A DNA stretch of 32,277 bases, taken from NCBI RefSeq assembly GCF_000260435.1, contig NZ_BACQ01000063.1, positions 1 to 32,277 of the forward strand, read 5' to 3'. Below, one piece after another: positions 31,576 to 32,277 of the stretch. The position numbers and the translations under genes are program-made. Source of the stretch: Lacticaseibacillus zeae DSM 20178 = KCTC 3804. GTDB lineage: Bacteria; Bacillota; Bacilli; Lactobacillales; Lactobacillaceae. The notes under the pieces were generated by a model. The model was given only the letters and a program-made list of their open reading frames with translations, did not search any database and was not told where the DNA came from. Within the stretch, counting starts at the first letter, position 1. Each line of letters opens with the position of its first letter.

Positions 31576-31616
31576 AAGATGCAGATACGTTAAAGCATAT
31601 GAAAAGAGGAGCTAAC

Positions 31617-32277
31617 ATGAAAACTTATTTAAAACACGAGCGTGGACGCACAGTTATCAACGTTGTTTGGATTGTGGTAAACGTTCTTCTATACACTGGG
31701 ACGTCGGTTCTTTTAACTTTCACAACGAACGCGATCTTTTCTAGAGATATGCACGCTTTGTTGGTCTGGTCAGCGATTAATTTCTCGGTTTGGGGAGCCT
31801 TTCTGCTCAGCAATTATTTTCAGGTGGTTTTTCAAGAGAAACTGACTCAGCGGATTATGGTGGATATCCGGGACACCATCTCGAGAAAAATTGTCGGCAG
31901 CTCATACGCGCAGTACCACAATAAAACGACCGGTGAGTATCTTTCCGAATATGTCAATGATGTGGGCAACATTGAAAGTAATGCGATTAAGAAGTTCTTC
32001 ACGCTGCTTTCCGATGGCACAACTGTTGTTTTTTCAACCATTACGCTGGCTGCGTATCACCTGCTATTTATCCCGGCGATCCTTCTTTTGTCGGTGTTGA
32101 TGCTTCGAGTGCCTTCGCGGCTAAGTCGACCGATGACCTCAGCGACGAAAACAATGTCGGAGGATAACGCAGCCTTTTCAAATCAAGTCACCAACGTGCT
32201 TAATGGCTTCGATGTTTTGTTTAATGCTAATAAATTAGGCAAACTTCATGATTTGATTAAGTCTGCCGCAAAAAAGT
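31617..32277 (+). CDS. ABC exporter (membrane-spanning domain), 3'-truncated by the window
   Basis: The ATG at 31617 follows AGAGGAG (31605-31611); an in-frame ATG at 31600 would contain that site. At least 220 residues are visible: two N-terminal helices (about 14-36, 48-68), the intracellular loop VDIRDTISRKIVGSSYAQYHNKT (quoted in part from about residue 82) with the GEYLSEYVNDVGNIE coupling helix, then further helices near 130-165. This is the ABC-B/MsbA-type exporter fold; the ATPase domain is beyond the window. It is transcribed divergently from the Rgg-type gene and may be its target, exporting a peptide or providing resistance. Confidence 0.85.
   Translation, partial: MKTYLKHERGRTVINVVWIVVNVLLYTGTSVLLTFTTNAIFSRDMHALLVWSAINFSVWGAFLLSNYFQVVFQEKLTQRIMVDIRDTISRKIVGSSYAQYHNKTTGEYLSEYVNDVGNIESNAIKKFFTLLSDGTTVVFSTITLAAYHLLFIPAILLLSVLMLRVPSRLSRPMTSATKTMSEDNAAFSNQVTNVLNGFDVLFNANKLGKLHDLIKSAAKK

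Noticed and set aside
1-32277. CRISPR arrays, tRNA or rRNA genes, complete insertion sequences
   Set aside because: No regularly spaced repeats, tRNA-like cloverleaf, rRNA sequence or transposase frame was found on either strand.

Overview
The window looks like chromosomal DNA of a low-to-mid GC lactic acid bacterium, most likely the Lacticaseibacillus casei/paracasei/rhamnosus group. The reasons are strong AGGAGG ribosome binding sites, several PTS and sugar operons, an H2O-forming NADH oxidase, lactobacillar peptide/ABC loci, a LysM-bearing GH25 lysin and a BglG-type PRD regulator. The species is inferred by eye; no search was run. There are no rRNA, tRNA, CRISPR or complete IS elements. 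The gene content is accessory-looking: nutrient operons alternate with small peptide, lysis and export cassettes, and with decayed gene pieces.

Layout. (1) 1-3332: operon of an M20 deacylase (partial), an ACS-type MFS permease and an N-succinylamino-acid racemase of the enolase superfamily, ending in a long palindromic terminator. (2) 3388-8810: an alpha-glucoside cassette on the minus strand (TTG-started GH13 oligo-1,6-glucosidase, SLC45/GPH-like permease, LacI regulator) with a divergent AraC regulator. The cassette is bracketed by direct repeats: a decayed copy of the racemase 3' end, its terminator and the lacI 3' end lies at 8864-9207. (3) 9232-12611: a lactococcin-972-like secreted peptide, an intervening terminator, and the matching 7-TM permease and ABC ATPase. 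(4) 13061-13413: nitroreductase remnant. (5) 13655-15181: sigma factor, a 50-aa YvrJ/BhlA-like membrane peptide and a leaderless GH25-LysM lysin. (6) 15283-17692: TetR, FtsX-type permease and ATPase with the order and operator of the heme-efflux locus hrtRBA. (7) 17750-20406: NADH oxidase and HAD phosphatase around a repeat- and hairpin-rich spacer. (8) 20501-22684: a second peptide, terminator and ABC locus, with a frame disruption in the peptide's signal sequence. (9) 23053-23322: orphan YafQ-like toxin. (10) 23462-29922: a PTS operon (split PRD regulator, galactitol-type EIIA/EIIC/EIIB, YjbQ, SIS isomerase, RPE-like epimerase, PHI-like isomerase) for an unidentified sugar. (11) 30163 to the end: a small helical protein, an Rgg-type regulator without a normal start codon, and a divergent ABC exporter that runs off the window.

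How the parts work together. The PTS operon is the best candidate for an undescribed catabolic pathway. It contains aldose-ketose isomerase, 3-epimerase and 3-hexulose isomerase homologues but no dehydrogenase or aldolase. The two peptide/ABC loci share one design: secreted peptide, intrinsic terminator, then an ABC pair. The sigma/membrane-peptide/lysin cassette looks like a self-contained lysis or release module.
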